DNA from: Desulfovibrio intestinalis
GTDB lineage: Bacteria; Desulfobacterota; Desulfovibrionia; Desulfovibrionales; Desulfovibrionaceae
Assembly (NCBI RefSeq): GCF_014202345.1
Contig: NZ_JACHGO010000002.1
Coordinates: 1-64,000, forward strand
Length of the DNA stretch: 64,000 bases
Direction: 5' to 3'
This document shows, piece after piece, positions 7,339 through 16,074 of the stretch (position 1 is the stretch's first letter; each line of letters opens with the position of its first letter). Made by a program: the position numbers and the translations under genes. The notes beneath the pieces are model-generated. The model saw nothing but the letters and a program-made list of their open reading frames with translations, made no database searches and was not told the origin of the DNA.

Positions 7339-7690
7339 TGTAATTACAATATTAGCTATTTTCATTTACGTGCGCATTTAAATGCGCAGTTAAATTTAAA
7401 GTTAAAGTAATTGTCAATATGTTTTTCTCTGTGCTATCTTGTCCGCAATTACACCGCTCAATGCTGTTGTGTTCAGATTTGGTGTGCCGTTTGCGGTCAG
7501 TACGTAGTTAGAAATCGAAAAACAGAGTTTTTAAAAAATGTTGTCAAGCGAAAAAGATGCCATTCAAAACCGTAGAAGCGCATCTAATCCCGTGGAGGTG
7601 TGGAACGACGATGTTTTGTAGAATGCTGTTAAAAACCCATGCTATGTTTTTCCCACTTTGGCTGGACTCTTTTAAACCCTTGGAGGCACT
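7339..7690. other. intergenic region in front of the HTH/replication-like cluster
   Basis: A/T-rich, no gene. It holds a perfect 18-bp palindrome, tgcgcattt-aaatgcgca at 7371-7388. A promoter-like pair follows, TTGTCA (7411-7416) and TATCTT (7435-7440) at 18-bp spacing. Both probably serve the gene cluster starting at 7691. Confidence 0.5.
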
Positions 7691-7912
7691 ATGAACCACC
7701 CGATTTCCCATGTGCAGCAAGACCCCAAACTGATCACGATGGATGAGCGCGAAGCCGCCGCAATTATAGGACTGACCGCCAAAACGTTGCAACATAGGCG
7801 GTACATGCGACAGCCCCCCACCTTTCTGAAAGTTGGCCGCAAGATTCGATACCGGCTTTCAGATTTGCAAGATTATCTGGACGCTTGCCAAGTGCAGCCG
7901 GACAGAACTTGA
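7691..7912 (+). CDS. AlpA/excisionase-like helix-turn-helix protein
   Basis: This 73-residue protein has a MerR-type winged helix: MDEREAAAIIGLTAKTLQHRR forms the recognition part, followed by PPTFLKVGRKIRYRLSDLQDYLDA, the usual wing of AlpA/Xis-like proteins. It has a tggaggc ribosome site. Such proteins regulate integrase or act in excision in phages and satellites. It is the first gene of a tight cluster (7691-9663) of DNA-binding and recombination functions. Confidence 0.8.
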   Translation: MNHPISHVQQDPKLITMDEREAAAIIGLTAKTLQHRRYMRQPPTFLKVGRKIRYRLSDLQDYLDACQVQPDRT

Positions 7913-7922
7913 GAGGGCGGCC

Positions 7923-8798
7923 ATGAGTACAGAAGCAACAATATGGGCATGGAAACAGCGCGTGCCCTCATCACAAAAGATCGTCCTACTTTCAATGGCT
8001 GACCGGGCAGGTGAAGACTTCCGGTGCTGGCCATCAGTCAGGCGGCTTTGCCTCGACACGTCTCTTTCAGAGCGCACTGTGCAGCAGGCAGTTTGCGACC
8101 TTGAAAAGAGCGGACTTATCAGGCGTGATCTGCGAACAGGCAGAGCAACCGTGTACTATCTTATCGGTGTCCAACGCAGAGAATCAACCCCCGCAGATTC
8201 TGCACCCCCGCAAAAATTGCCCCCCGCAAATGCTGCGGGAACCCCCGCAGATTCTGCACCCCACCCCCGCAAATGCTGCACCCAGAATCTAAAAGAGAAT
8301 CTTACAAGAACCAACCAAGGGGGAGAGAGCGCACAAGCGCGCTACACTCCACCGCACACATCTGCGTCTGCTCAGTCAGGCAAGAGCAGCAAAAAGGCAA
8401 AGCCTCAAAATCCGGCCAGCGAAACCAAGCAGCCTTACGGCGACTTTGGCAATGTCCTGCTCACCGCAGAAGAATATGAGCGCCTTGTGCAAGACTATGG
8501 CGAACAGGAAGCCAAGGCTGCAATTAACTTTCTCGACCTGCACCTCGGCGCGCGCACGGGTAAAGATCCGTACAAGTCTCATAATCTGGCCATGCGCAAA
8601 TGGGTTTTCCAAAAACTTGCAGAAGATAGGCACAGGCTTGGTATCAAGTCGTCTTTGAAACTCCAGGCACAAGGGGCAACTTCAGGCAAAGACTTTTTTG
8701 AGCGAATGGAGGAGGCAGAGTGGGCCGTAGCAGAAGCAGAAGTAGCCGCCCGTAATGCGCTCCTTAACGCAACCTCAGAAGGCAGGCTTTCGTCATGA
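7923..8798 (+). CDS. replication-protein-like helix-turn-helix protein
   Basis: The protein has 291 residues from the ATG at 7923 (gagaggg site ahead). It opens with SSQKIVLLSMADRAGED and a winged helix (CWPSVRRLCLDTSLSERTVQQAVCDLEKSGLIRR), the standard start of phage O-like and plasmid replication proteins. A low-complexity Pro/Ala-rich linker (about 85-130) is encoded by exact DNA direct repeats (see the repeat entry). The C-terminal half has a helical region around 175-235. No helicase or primase motif is present. The layout recalls lambda O, where origin iterons lie inside the gene. A transcriptional role is the alternative. Confidence 0.7.
   Translation: MSTEATIWAWKQRVPSSQKIVLLSMADRAGEDFRCWPSVRRLCLDTSLSERTVQQAVCDLEKSGLIRRDLRTGRATVYYLIGVQRRESTPADSAPPQKLPPANAAGTPADSAPHPRKCCTQNLKENLTRTNQGGESAQARYTPPHTSASAQSGKSSKKAKPQNPASETKQPYGDFGNVLLTAEEYERLVQDYGEQEAKAAINFLDLHLGARTGKDPYKSHNLAMRKWVFQKLAEDRHRLGIKSSLKLQAQGATSGKDFFERMEEAEWAVAEAEVAARNALLNATSEGRLSS
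8187..8279 (+). repeat. direct repeats inside the replication-like gene
   Basis: A 22-bp unit (acccccgcagattctgcacccc) occurs exactly at 8187-8208 and 8241-8262. A 16-bp unit (cccccgcaaatgctgc) occurs at 8221-8236 and 8264-8279. The units are related and interleaved. They encode the Pro-rich linker but are conserved as DNA, so they are candidate iterons. Confidence 0.75.
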
Positions 8799-9040
8799 CC
8801 GAAGTTCCTTTCACTCAAGGGTGGCTGACGCTGCGCGACGTAGCTGAAATTCTTCTGATTTCCCCTGCGACGGTTCGCCGTCTCATAGCGTCTGGAAGAT
8901 TGAAGGCCAGCAATGTTTCCAGCTCCACAATCCGGCCCCTCTGGCGCATCCATCCCCAATGGCTTGAAGAGTACGCCACGAGCCAGCCAGAGCATCTCGA
9001 AAAAGAGGAGAACCCGCCGTGCCCCCATGCAGAAATTTGA
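8795..9040 (+). CDS. excisionase-type helix-turn-helix protein
   Basis: The 81-residue protein is an excisionase-family winged helix (LTLRDVAEILLISPATVRRLIASGRLKASNV followed by RPLWRIHPQWLEEY). Its ATG overlaps the stop of the preceding gene (ATGA), and it overlaps the following recombinase by 22 bp. The three genes are probably translated in a coupled way. Placement directly before a short tyrosine recombinase suggests it assists or directs that enzyme rather than the integrase at 4075. Confidence 0.8.
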   Translation: MTEVPFTQGWLTLRDVAEILLISPATVRRLIASGRLKASNVSSSTIRPLWRIHPQWLEEYATSQPEHLEKEENPPCPHAEI

Positions 9041-9663
9041 CCATTGAGGAGTGCGCCAGCATGTACCACGCCTTCACAGGCCGCCACAAACTGCGGAACC
9101 AGTGCTTGCACCTGCTTTGCCTGACAACAGGTCTCCGCATCCACGAAGCCTTGTCCGTGAAAGTTTCTGACGTTCTCCAAAATCGTCAGGTGGTTCAGGC
9201 ACTTCAGGTGCAACGGGGCAAAATGAAGCAGGCGGCTCAAGGACGCACAATTCTGCTGCCCGCCCAGACTCGGGCCGCTATTCGCCGTCAGTTGGATTGG
9301 CTCTCTCAAAATGGCTACTTTGATCAGGATCAATATCTTTTTCGCAGTCAGGCTGGTGATAGACCGATTCAGCTCGCAGAAGCGTGGAAGGTCTTTCAAG
9401 AGGTAGCTAAAAAGGCCGGACTTCGCCGGGATTTAGGAACTCTCGGTACGCACTGTTGGCGCAAGACTTTCGCCACAGAAATTTTTTTAGCTGCGGTAGA
9501 GAGAATGCAGGCCGGGGAACGCCTTGACCCCATGCGCGAGGTTGCCAGAGCTTTGGGCCATGCTGATTTAAAAAACACGGAGAAATACCTACCAATAGAC
9601 CATGACGAGGCTCTCAAAAATATGCGCGTCATGGAGGCTGTACACAGCTATGCCCTGCCCTAA
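9019..9663 (+). CDS. short tyrosine recombinase
   Basis: This 214-residue protein corresponds to the catalytic domain of tyrosine recombinases with almost no N-terminal core-binding domain. Visible motifs are TTGLRIHEAL (first Arg), GTHCWRKTFATEI (His-x-x-Arg), and LGHADLKNTEKYL (second His and the tyrosine). It starts at GTG 9019 after gaggag. It differs clearly from the integrase at 4075, so the island has two enzymes of this class plus a serine recombinase. A role in dimer resolution, inversion or copy-number control is possible. Confidence 0.85.
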   Translation: MPPCRNLTIEECASMYHAFTGRHKLRNQCLHLLCLTTGLRIHEALSVKVSDVLQNRQVVQALQVQRGKMKQAAQGRTILLPAQTRAAIRRQLDWLSQNGYFDQDQYLFRSQAGDRPIQLAEAWKVFQEVAKKAGLRRDLGTLGTHCWRKTFATEIFLAAVERMQAGERLDPMREVARALGHADLKNTEKYLPIDHDEALKNMRVMEAVHSYALP

Positions 9664-9971
9664 ATCTGCCTGACTTTTCCACAGGACAAAACGTTTCCTT
9701 TTGAAAAAGAAATGCACCTAGAAGATCAGGAAAAAGTTAATCTAACCGTCCGAATTTTTTTGAAAACATACATGCAAAAAAAGAAATTGAGGTGAGCAGA
9801 TACGCGCTGCACGAACACAAACCCGCCACGCGGGCACACAGCGCCATATAGAATCCCCAGAACCCAACACCCGACGTTCATGCAGTCTATTTCCTTTTTA
9901 AAACGGCACTTATCAACATGCCTGTGGAAAACTTTTTTAGCCACACTTTTTAACGCCTACGGAGATTCATT
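9664..9971. other. intergenic region with DnaA-box-like motifs (candidate origin)
   Basis: No gene is seen. Three 9-mers each differ from the DnaA box TTATCCACA by one base: ttttccaca at 9675-9683, ttatcaaca at 9911-9919, and tgtggaaaa (reverse orientation) at 9924-9932. The gap also has A/T-rich tracts. It is the largest gap next to the replication-like gene and could be an origin. The motif count alone is weak evidence. Confidence 0.4.
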
Positions 9972-10244
9972 ATGTCCCCCGAAAAGAGAATAAAAATGCT
10001 GACCCTGCTCAATGAACTGCAAACCCTTTTGCTTGATGATGACAGCATTTCCAATACCCCAACCGCTCCGCCTGCTCTCACAGTCCCTCTTGTGCCAAAG
10101 AATGAAGGCGACGCGGCAAGCCAGAATCACTCGCTGGAAATGCTCTCCTGGGATGACGGCGCGGCAATGGCCGCCTATCAGGAAGGTTTGGAGAGCGCCA
10201 GAAAGAGTGAATATTACCCGTGGAAAATCGAGGACAAGCGATGA
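9972..10244 (+). CDS. hypothetical phage-island protein
   Basis: This 90-residue acidic protein of unknown family has a ggagattc ribosome site. Residues 1-25 look helical with a run of leucines (LTLLNELQTLLLDDD). A Pro-rich linker follows, then a helical C-terminal part (MAAYQEGLESARKSEYYPW). Its stop overlaps the next start (ATGA). Co-transcription with the two large proteins downstream suggests a virion, scaffold or chaperone-like role, but nothing in the sequence proves this. Confidence 0.7.
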   Translation: MSPEKRIKMLTLLNELQTLLLDDDSISNTPTAPPALTVPLVPKNEGDAASQNHSLEMLSWDDGAAMAAYQEGLESARKSEYYPWKIEDKR

Positions 10245-11932
10245 ACAGAACTTCCTTTCGCGTCCCTGTTAATCAACCCGGCTCCAACATGCCGCAATAC
10301 AATCCTCAACAACTTCCCGCCACCCCCGGCGCTGGTGTTTCCGCCCGCCTGTCAGACAGCGCTGGCCAGATCGTAGCCCAAGGTGCAGACCAGCAGGGCC
10401 GCCAGCTTGAAATGCTGGGCCGTGGCATGCAACAGGTAGCCAAGGCAGGGTATGACCTCCACACCGACTACCAGACAGGCAGAGCCCGTGAAGCCTTCAA
10501 CCAGCTTCGCGCTGAAGAAATGGACATAAAGGCCCGCCTTGCCGGAATAACGGGAAAAGACGCCATTGACCCCCAAAATGGCGTTCAAGCCAGTATTGCC
10601 AAATGGCAGCAAGATGCCCGCGCCCGCCTTACCAAAGACCTGGGGGGCATGGCTCGTGATCTGTTTGACCAGGCAGCGGAGCTTCACCTTGCCAACCTCA
10701 CGGCGTGGGGCATTGAAAAGCATACGGGTGAAGAGCGCACCTATCTGAATCAGCAAGATGAGGGCACCATTGCGCTGGATGCCTATGCTATGCTTTCCGA
10801 TCCGCTGAACACTACGACTGTTAAAAACGGGCTTGAAAATATAAAGGGCCGCTATCGTGCCCTGCGTGATCGTAATGGCTGGTCTGATGAAATCACACAG
10901 GCCAAACTCAATACACAGGCAGAGAAAGTTTTCAGTAAAATGGTTGATAGCCAGCTTGATGGTGACAACCTGGGCGCGGCGCATGAACTGCTTGGCCGTT
11001 ACGGTGAGTACATGGGCGGCAGTCGCAGCGCATTGGAAGTCCGCATAACTGCCAAAGGCCGCGAACTTCAGGCCCGTGCGCGGGCTGAACAGGAAATGCG
11101 CTTTGTCAGCAGCTTCGCCGCCGACCCACTACAGGGCATTGCAGAAATCTCCACTCCTGAAGGGCAGGCCAAGTATGGCCTTGACGCCAAGGCGGCCTTG
11201 GGTGTGCGCAGCATGCTTCAGACGCAATGGAGTTTCAATAAACAGGTCGAGAAAGAACGGCGCGATACCTATACCACTGATGCTGTAAACGGCATTTACG
11301 CCACACTCACAGGCGACCCCAACAAGAATATTCCGCCTGATCCGGCCAAGGCCTATCAAGATTTGCAAAACTCCAATCTGGACGCCCTGACCAAGCTTGA
11401 AATGGGCCGCAAGCTCGAAGACGGCACCATAGGCAAAACACGCGATGCCGCAGCCGTCAACGATATGGCCCGCCTGATTATTGGTGGCGAAGTTGATTCC
11501 GATGCCCCCATTGATGTCATGCTGGCACAGGGTAAGGCCAGTGTGGGCGATGTGGCCATGCTCAAAGGCATGCGCAAGGATATGGACGGCCCTCTCAAAG
11601 ACTACCTCAAGCGCGGCGATGCCCTTGTTGGCAACGCCTTTGCCCGGCCTCAGTTCGCCGCAGGAACGCCCGAAGCCGCCATTAAAGAAGACAGGGCGCG
11701 CAATCAGCTACAGCGCGCCATAACCGAGGCATACAAAAAAGGCGGGCCGGAAGCTGTGGAAAAACTGTTCAGCAGCGATTTGCCCATGTCCATCATGAGC
11801 AGCAACGCCGTTTCTGTTGACGATGAACTGAACAATCTTGACCGCGTTCTCAATGTCGGCCGCACTGACAAGCGCCCCATTGAAAGCGCCGATGACTATG
11901 TAAGTCGGCGCACAAAGGGGGTTGCCCAATGA
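10241..11932 (+). CDS. phage internal virion/ejection-like protein
   Basis: The 563-residue protein has a short N-terminal Pro/Gln-rich region, then long amphipathic helical stretches with many Ala, Gln and charged residues (for example IVAQGADQQGRQLEMLGRGM). This is typical of podovirus internal core proteins that are ejected with DNA. No enzyme motif, signal peptide or membrane segment is visible. ATG 10241 follows gaggac. The stop overlaps the start of the 1377-residue gene, so the pair is translated together. The assignment rests on composition, size and neighbour, and the family is not firmly recognised. Confidence 0.6.
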   Translation: MNRTSFRVPVNQPGSNMPQYNPQQLPATPGAGVSARLSDSAGQIVAQGADQQGRQLEMLGRGMQQVAKAGYDLHTDYQTGRAREAFNQLRAEEMDIKARLAGITGKDAIDPQNGVQASIAKWQQDARARLTKDLGGMARDLFDQAAELHLANLTAWGIEKHTGEERTYLNQQDEGTIALDAYAMLSDPLNTTTVKNGLENIKGRYRALRDRNGWSDEITQAKLNTQAEKVFSKMVDSQLDGDNLGAAHELLGRYGEYMGGSRSALEVRITAKGRELQARARAEQEMRFVSSFAADPLQGIAEISTPEGQAKYGLDAKAALGVRSMLQTQWSFNKQVEKERRDTYTTDAVNGIYATLTGDPNKNIPPDPAKAYQDLQNSNLDALTKLEMGRKLEDGTIGKTRDAAAVNDMARLIIGGEVDSDAPIDVMLAQGKASVGDVAMLKGMRKDMDGPLKDYLKRGDALVGNAFARPQFAAGTPEAAIKEDRARNQLQRAITEAYKKGGPEAVEKLFSSDLPMSIMSSNAVSVDDELNNLDRVLNVGRTDKRPIESADDYVSRRTKGVAQ

Positions 11933-14900
11933 GCCAGGCCAACACAAATCAGGATCTGTACCTTGAAATGCGCGGTCAGGGCTACAATGATCAGGAAATC
12001 CGTAATGCCATGCGCCCCATGCTGGTTGAGGGCGGCTTTTCCGATCAGGAAATCAACGGCTATTTCAAAAAATATGATCCTGCCACCCTGTGGGGTTCAG
12101 TCGTTCATGGCTTCCAAGGCTCGGTAACGGGACTTGCAGCGCGTGAAAAGCTGCCAGACAACCTTTCACAACCCCAGCTTTCACAACTCTCTACCATGCA
12201 GCGCGTGGGCCTTCAGGTGGGCACCCTGGCAGGCGACATGCCAACTATGGCTATAGGCGCAGCCTTGGGGCTTCTGGGCGGCCCTTCTGCCCCGGTAACG
12301 GTTCCGGCTTCGGCTATGGCCATCACAGAAGGCACCCGTGCCATTTATATGGAACACATAAAAAATGGCGAAGTGCAAAACGCGGAACAATTCACCCAGC
12401 GCATGGGTACCGTGCTTGCCGAAGCGGGCAAGGGCGGCGTCATTGGCGGCGCTACGGGCGGCATGGGCAAACTGGCTGGCATTGGGGCACAGGCTGCTGG
12501 TGCCGGAGCCGTAACTACGGGGGCGGCCACCGTCACGGCTGAAGTGGCCACCATGCCCACCGTAGCCGCAGGGCTTGAAGGCCGTCTGCCAGAGCCTCAT
12601 GAATTTGTTGATGCCGCCATTCTTGTGGCCGGGCTCAAAGGGGCGGGTGCAGCTGGTGGCAAGGTTGTGGACGCTGGCGGAAAGCTTGTGCCCAAGTTGC
12701 GCGATATATACGCCAGAACCGGCAAAGACCCCATGCAGATTCTGGAAGAAGCCCGCACCAATGACGCAGTGCGGCAGGACTTGCTTTCCCTTAACCGCGA
12801 ATTGTTAGAAGGTTACGCAGTTGAAAGCCGCCAGGGCGGCATACCCCGAGACGTCAGGGAAACAGGCGGCAATCCCAATGATGCTATACGAGCGGCTGAA
12901 GGTTCTAACGCGGCCATGCCCCTGGCCAGAGATGCCGCGCCCGCCGCAGATATTGCCATTGAAACCTTCAGACTATCCACCGTCATTGACCAACTGGCAA
13001 CCGACCTGGGCGTTCCCTTCCGCGTGGGCCGTCTGGGGCCGCACCTCAAGAATGCAGACGGTATCTATAAACCCTGGGAAGAAGTCTCCCGCGTTCGCAT
13101 CGCCAACGATATTTCCACTATCGTGCATGAGGCCGGGCACCACCTGCAAAAGAAGATTTTTGGCACACTGGATGAAAAACCCCTGCTGGCCTTTGCCGAT
13201 GAGCTGGCACCCATTGCCACCACTCCGCGCAAGGGGCAGTCTCCCTTGCCCGAAGGCTTTGCGGAATTCATTGCCCGCTATGTGGTCGATCCGCAGGGCG
13301 CTCGGGAAAAAGCCCCTCGCTTTTATGACTACTTTGAAGGGCATCTTGAAAACGGCAATCCGGCTTTATTGCAGTCCCTGCAAAATGCTCGCACTGGTGT
13401 ACGCCGCTGGAATGAACAGCCCGCCGTTAATGAAGTTTTGTCGCAAATCAACGCGGTAGAATCAGAGACAACAGGCTCACTTCGTCAAACCTGGCGGCAG
13501 GCGTACACTACATTTATTGATGATCTGCACCCGCTGAAAAAGGCTGTTGACCAAATGGCCAGCGGCAGAGAACTTCCCGCCGCTCTTGATCCTTATCTTC
13601 TGGCCCGCACATATCGGGGCGCAGCGGGCAGGGCCACGCATTTTCTTGAGCGAAGCCCCTTTGATTTCCATACTGGCGAAAGCATTGGCAAGCCCTTGAA
13701 GGCCATCCTTGAACCCGTCAAGAATCTGGACGAGCTGCGGGCCTATCTGGTGGCAAAGCGTGGCCTTGAGCTTGACGCGCGCGGCGTCCTGTCAGGCATC
13801 CGCAAAAATGCTATGGAAAAAACCGTCAGCAAGCTGGAAGCAGCATACGAAAAAACCGCCCAGGATCTCTACGCCTATCAAGACCATGTGCTGAATTACT
13901 ACGCAGCCTCCGGTATGCTTGGCAAAGAAACTCAGGCGGCCATGCGCGCAGCCAACAAAAGCTATGTGCCGTTTTACCTATTCATGGGCGATATGGCATC
14001 CACCGGGCAAAGCACAGGCAGTAAAGGCTTTTCCCCGCGTGAAGCCATCCGCAAAATCAAGGGCAGCGGGCGTGAGATCATCGACCCGCTGGAAAGCATA
14101 CTCAAAAATACCTATGCCATGATTGAAGCGGCGGAAAAGAATAAGGTGTGCATGGCGCTGGCTGACCTTGCCAGAACCACCGAAGGTGCAGGCGGCCTTG
14201 TGGAAAAACTGCCAGCGAAAATGCAGGGCACCCGTGTTTCTGGTGAAGAAGTCATGCGCACCTTGAAGGATACTGACCCCGAAGCGGCCCGAGCCTTTGC
14301 TGAAGCCGTTGAGCGTGGCGAACTTGATGTAAGCGTATTCCGGCCAGACTATCGCATCGACAAGAAAACAGAAATTTCCGTCATGCGTGACGGCAAGCGT
14401 GAAGTGTATCAGGTAGAACCGGAACTGGCCAAGATCATGAACGGCCTTGACGGTGAAGCCCTGGGCACGGTCACAAAAATACTGGCCTTCCCCGCCAGGG
14501 TGTTGCGCGCTGGTGCCACACTCACGCCCGAGTTCATCGCGCGCAACAGTATGCGTGATGGCATGTCGGCCTTTGTGCAGTCTGAATACGGCTTCAAGCC
14601 TTGGGTGGATGTTCCGCGCGGCCTGTTCCATGCCATAAAGCGTGATGATCTGTATTGGCGCTGGAAGCGTTCAGGCGGAGATCAGGCCACCATGCTGGGT
14701 GCAGACCGCACAACAGTGCGCCGCTCCCTTGACGACCTGACCAGAACTGGCGCGCTCAACAAAACCTGGAACATGGTCAAAAATCCCATTGAGCTTTTTC
14801 GCATTGTTTCCGAGCTTTCCGAACAGGCTTCCCGCCTGGGCGAGTTTTACAGGGCTGAGAAAGCCCTTGGCAGTGGCACAGACGCACTGACCAAAGCGGC

Positions 14901-16062
14901 TCTTGCCTCGCGTGAAGTGAGTATGGACTTTGCCCGCATTGGTGCCCGCATGCGCGCCGCCAACGCTCTTATCGCCTTCACCAATGCCCGTGTTCAGGGT
15001 TTGGATAAAATGGCCCGCGTATTTGTGGAACACCCCGTCAGGTCTACCGTGCGCGCCGTGAGCGCCATTACCCTGCCGTCTGTTCTTCTGGCCATTGCCA
15101 ATCACGGTGATGAGCGCATCAAGGAAATACCGCGTTGGCAGCACGACCTTTTCTGGCTGCTGCCTGTGGGTGATGTGGTGTGGCGCATCCCCAAGCCCTT
15201 TGAGTTGGGTATCATCTTTGGTTCCATTCCAGAGCGCATTACGGAATGGGCTTTAGACCAGATGAACGGGCAGGAAAAGAGCGACGCCTTTCGCGGCCTG
15301 GGGGCCACCATGACGGATATTGTGAAGCCGCCTGTGCTTCCCACGGCGCTGGTGCCCATTGTAGAGGGCTGGTCTGGCAAGTCCTTCGCATTCGACAGGC
15401 CCATAATTCCTGCTTCGCGTGAAGGCATGCTGCCAGAATACCAGTATACGGAAAACACCACTGAACTGGCCAAAGCTCTTTCCCGTTTTGTGGGCACCTT
15501 GCCGGGCATGGATCAGTTGAAAACCTTCAGCCCAGCCGCAGCGGAAAACACCATTCGTAACTATACAGGCGGTAGCGGCGTTTATGTGCTGCAAGGTGTG
15601 GACTTTGCCTTGCGCAAGTTCGGTGCCCTGCCTGACCCCGTGAAGCCCACTCCCACCCTGGCCGAAATTCCTTTCGTGCGGGCCTTTGTAGCCAGACACC
15701 CAAGCATGGGGGCAGAATCCATCGCCAAGTTCCGCGAGCGTTGGCAAGAGGCCAGTGCCTATCTAAAGACCATCAACGGTTTGCAGAAGGAATACAAATA
15801 TCAGGACGTGGCCAACCTGATGCCCTACCATGTCTATTCAGCTCTGGAAGGTACAAACCAGGCCTTGAGTGTTCTTTCCAGAACCATCAGAGATATAAAC
15901 AATGTGCCAGAAGGGCAGATGACCGCCGACGAAAAGCGCCAGTTCATTGATGCCCTGTACTTCAAGGCTATCACTGTGGCGCGCTATGGCAATGAGGTCT
16001 ACGACAATCTTCAGCCAATGATAGAGCAGTTGAAAGCACGGGCGGCGAAGGAAGATAGGTAG
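11929..16062 (+). CDS. large polyvalent phage protein with HEXXH zincin motif and LPD38-like region
   Basis: The 1377-residue multidomain protein is probably ejected into the host. Order: a small N-terminal domain (about 8-55, with GGFSDQEINGYFKKYDP), a Gly/Ala-rich, possibly membrane-active region (90-230), then a zincin-like segment with HEAGHH near residue 399. The zincin is followed by a helical middle (500-720) and a region from about 850 on (RAGATLTPEFIARNSMRDG, YWRWKRSGGDQATM) resembling the 'large polyvalent protein' C-terminal module LPD38. Polyvalent proteins of phages and conjugative elements are known to enter with the DNA and disarm host functions. HEXXH suggests a metal-dependent peptidase, though the third ligand is not identified. 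The convergent gene at 16075 shares the N-terminal domain. Confidence 0.7.
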   Translation: MSQANTNQDLYLEMRGQGYNDQEIRNAMRPMLVEGGFSDQEINGYFKKYDPATLWGSVVHGFQGSVTGLAAREKLPDNLSQPQLSQLSTMQRVGLQVGTLAGDMPTMAIGAALGLLGGPSAPVTVPASAMAITEGTRAIYMEHIKNGEVQNAEQFTQRMGTVLAEAGKGGVIGGATGGMGKLAGIGAQAAGAGAVTTGAATVTAEVATMPTVAAGLEGRLPEPHEFVDAAILVAGLKGAGAAGGKVVDAGGKLVPKLRDIYARTGKDPMQILEEARTNDAVRQDLLSLNRELLEGYAVESRQGGIPRDVRETGGNPNDAIRAAEGSNAAMPLARDAAPAADIAIETFRLSTVIDQLATDLGVPFRVGRLGPHLKNADGIYKPWEEVSRVRIANDISTIVHEAGHHLQKKIFGTLDEKPLLAFADELAPIATTPRKGQSPLPEGFAEFIARYVVDPQGAREKAPRFYDYFEGHLENGNPALLQSLQNARTGVRRWNEQPAVNEVLSQINAVESETTGSLRQTWRQAYTTFIDDLHPLKKAVDQMASGRELPAALDPYLLARTYRGAAGRATHFLERSPFDFHTGESIGKPLKAILEPVKNLDELRAYLVAKRGLELDARGVLSGIRKNAMEKTVSKLEAAYEKTAQDLYAYQDHVLNYYAASGMLGKETQAAMRAANKSYVPFYLFMGDMASTGQSTGSKGFSPREAIRKIKGSGREIIDPLESILKNTYAMIEAAEKNKVCMALADLARTTEGAGGLVEKLPAKMQGTRVSGEEVMRTLKDTDPEAARAFAEAVERGELDVSVFRPDYRIDKKTEISVMRDGKREVYQVEPELAKIMNGLDGEALGTVTKILAFPARVLRAGATLTPEFIARNSMRDGMSAFVQSEYGFKPWVDVPRGLFHAIKRDDLYWRWKRSGGDQATMLGADRTTVRRSLDDLTRTGALNKTWNMVKNPIELFRIVSELSEQASRLGEFYRAEKALGSGTDALTKAALASREVSMDFARIGARMRAANALIAFTNARVQGLDKMARVFVEHPVRSTVRAVSAITLPSVLLAIANHGDERIKEIPRWQHDLFWLLPVGDVVWRIPKPFELGIIFGSIPERITEWALDQMNGQEKSDAFRGLGATMTDIVKPPVLPTALVPIVEGWSGKSFAFDRPIIPASREGMLPEYQYTENTTELAKALSRFVGTLPGMDQLKTFSPAAAENTIRNYTGGSGVYVLQGVDFALRKFGALPDPVKPTPTLAEIPFVRAFVARHPSMGAESIAKFRERWQEASAYLKTINGLQKEYKYQDVANLMPYHVYSALEGTNQALSVLSRTIRDINNVPEGQMTADEKRQFIDALYFKAITVARYGNEVYDNLQPMIEQLKARAAKEDR

Positions 16063-16074
16063 AGGCGAAAGATG

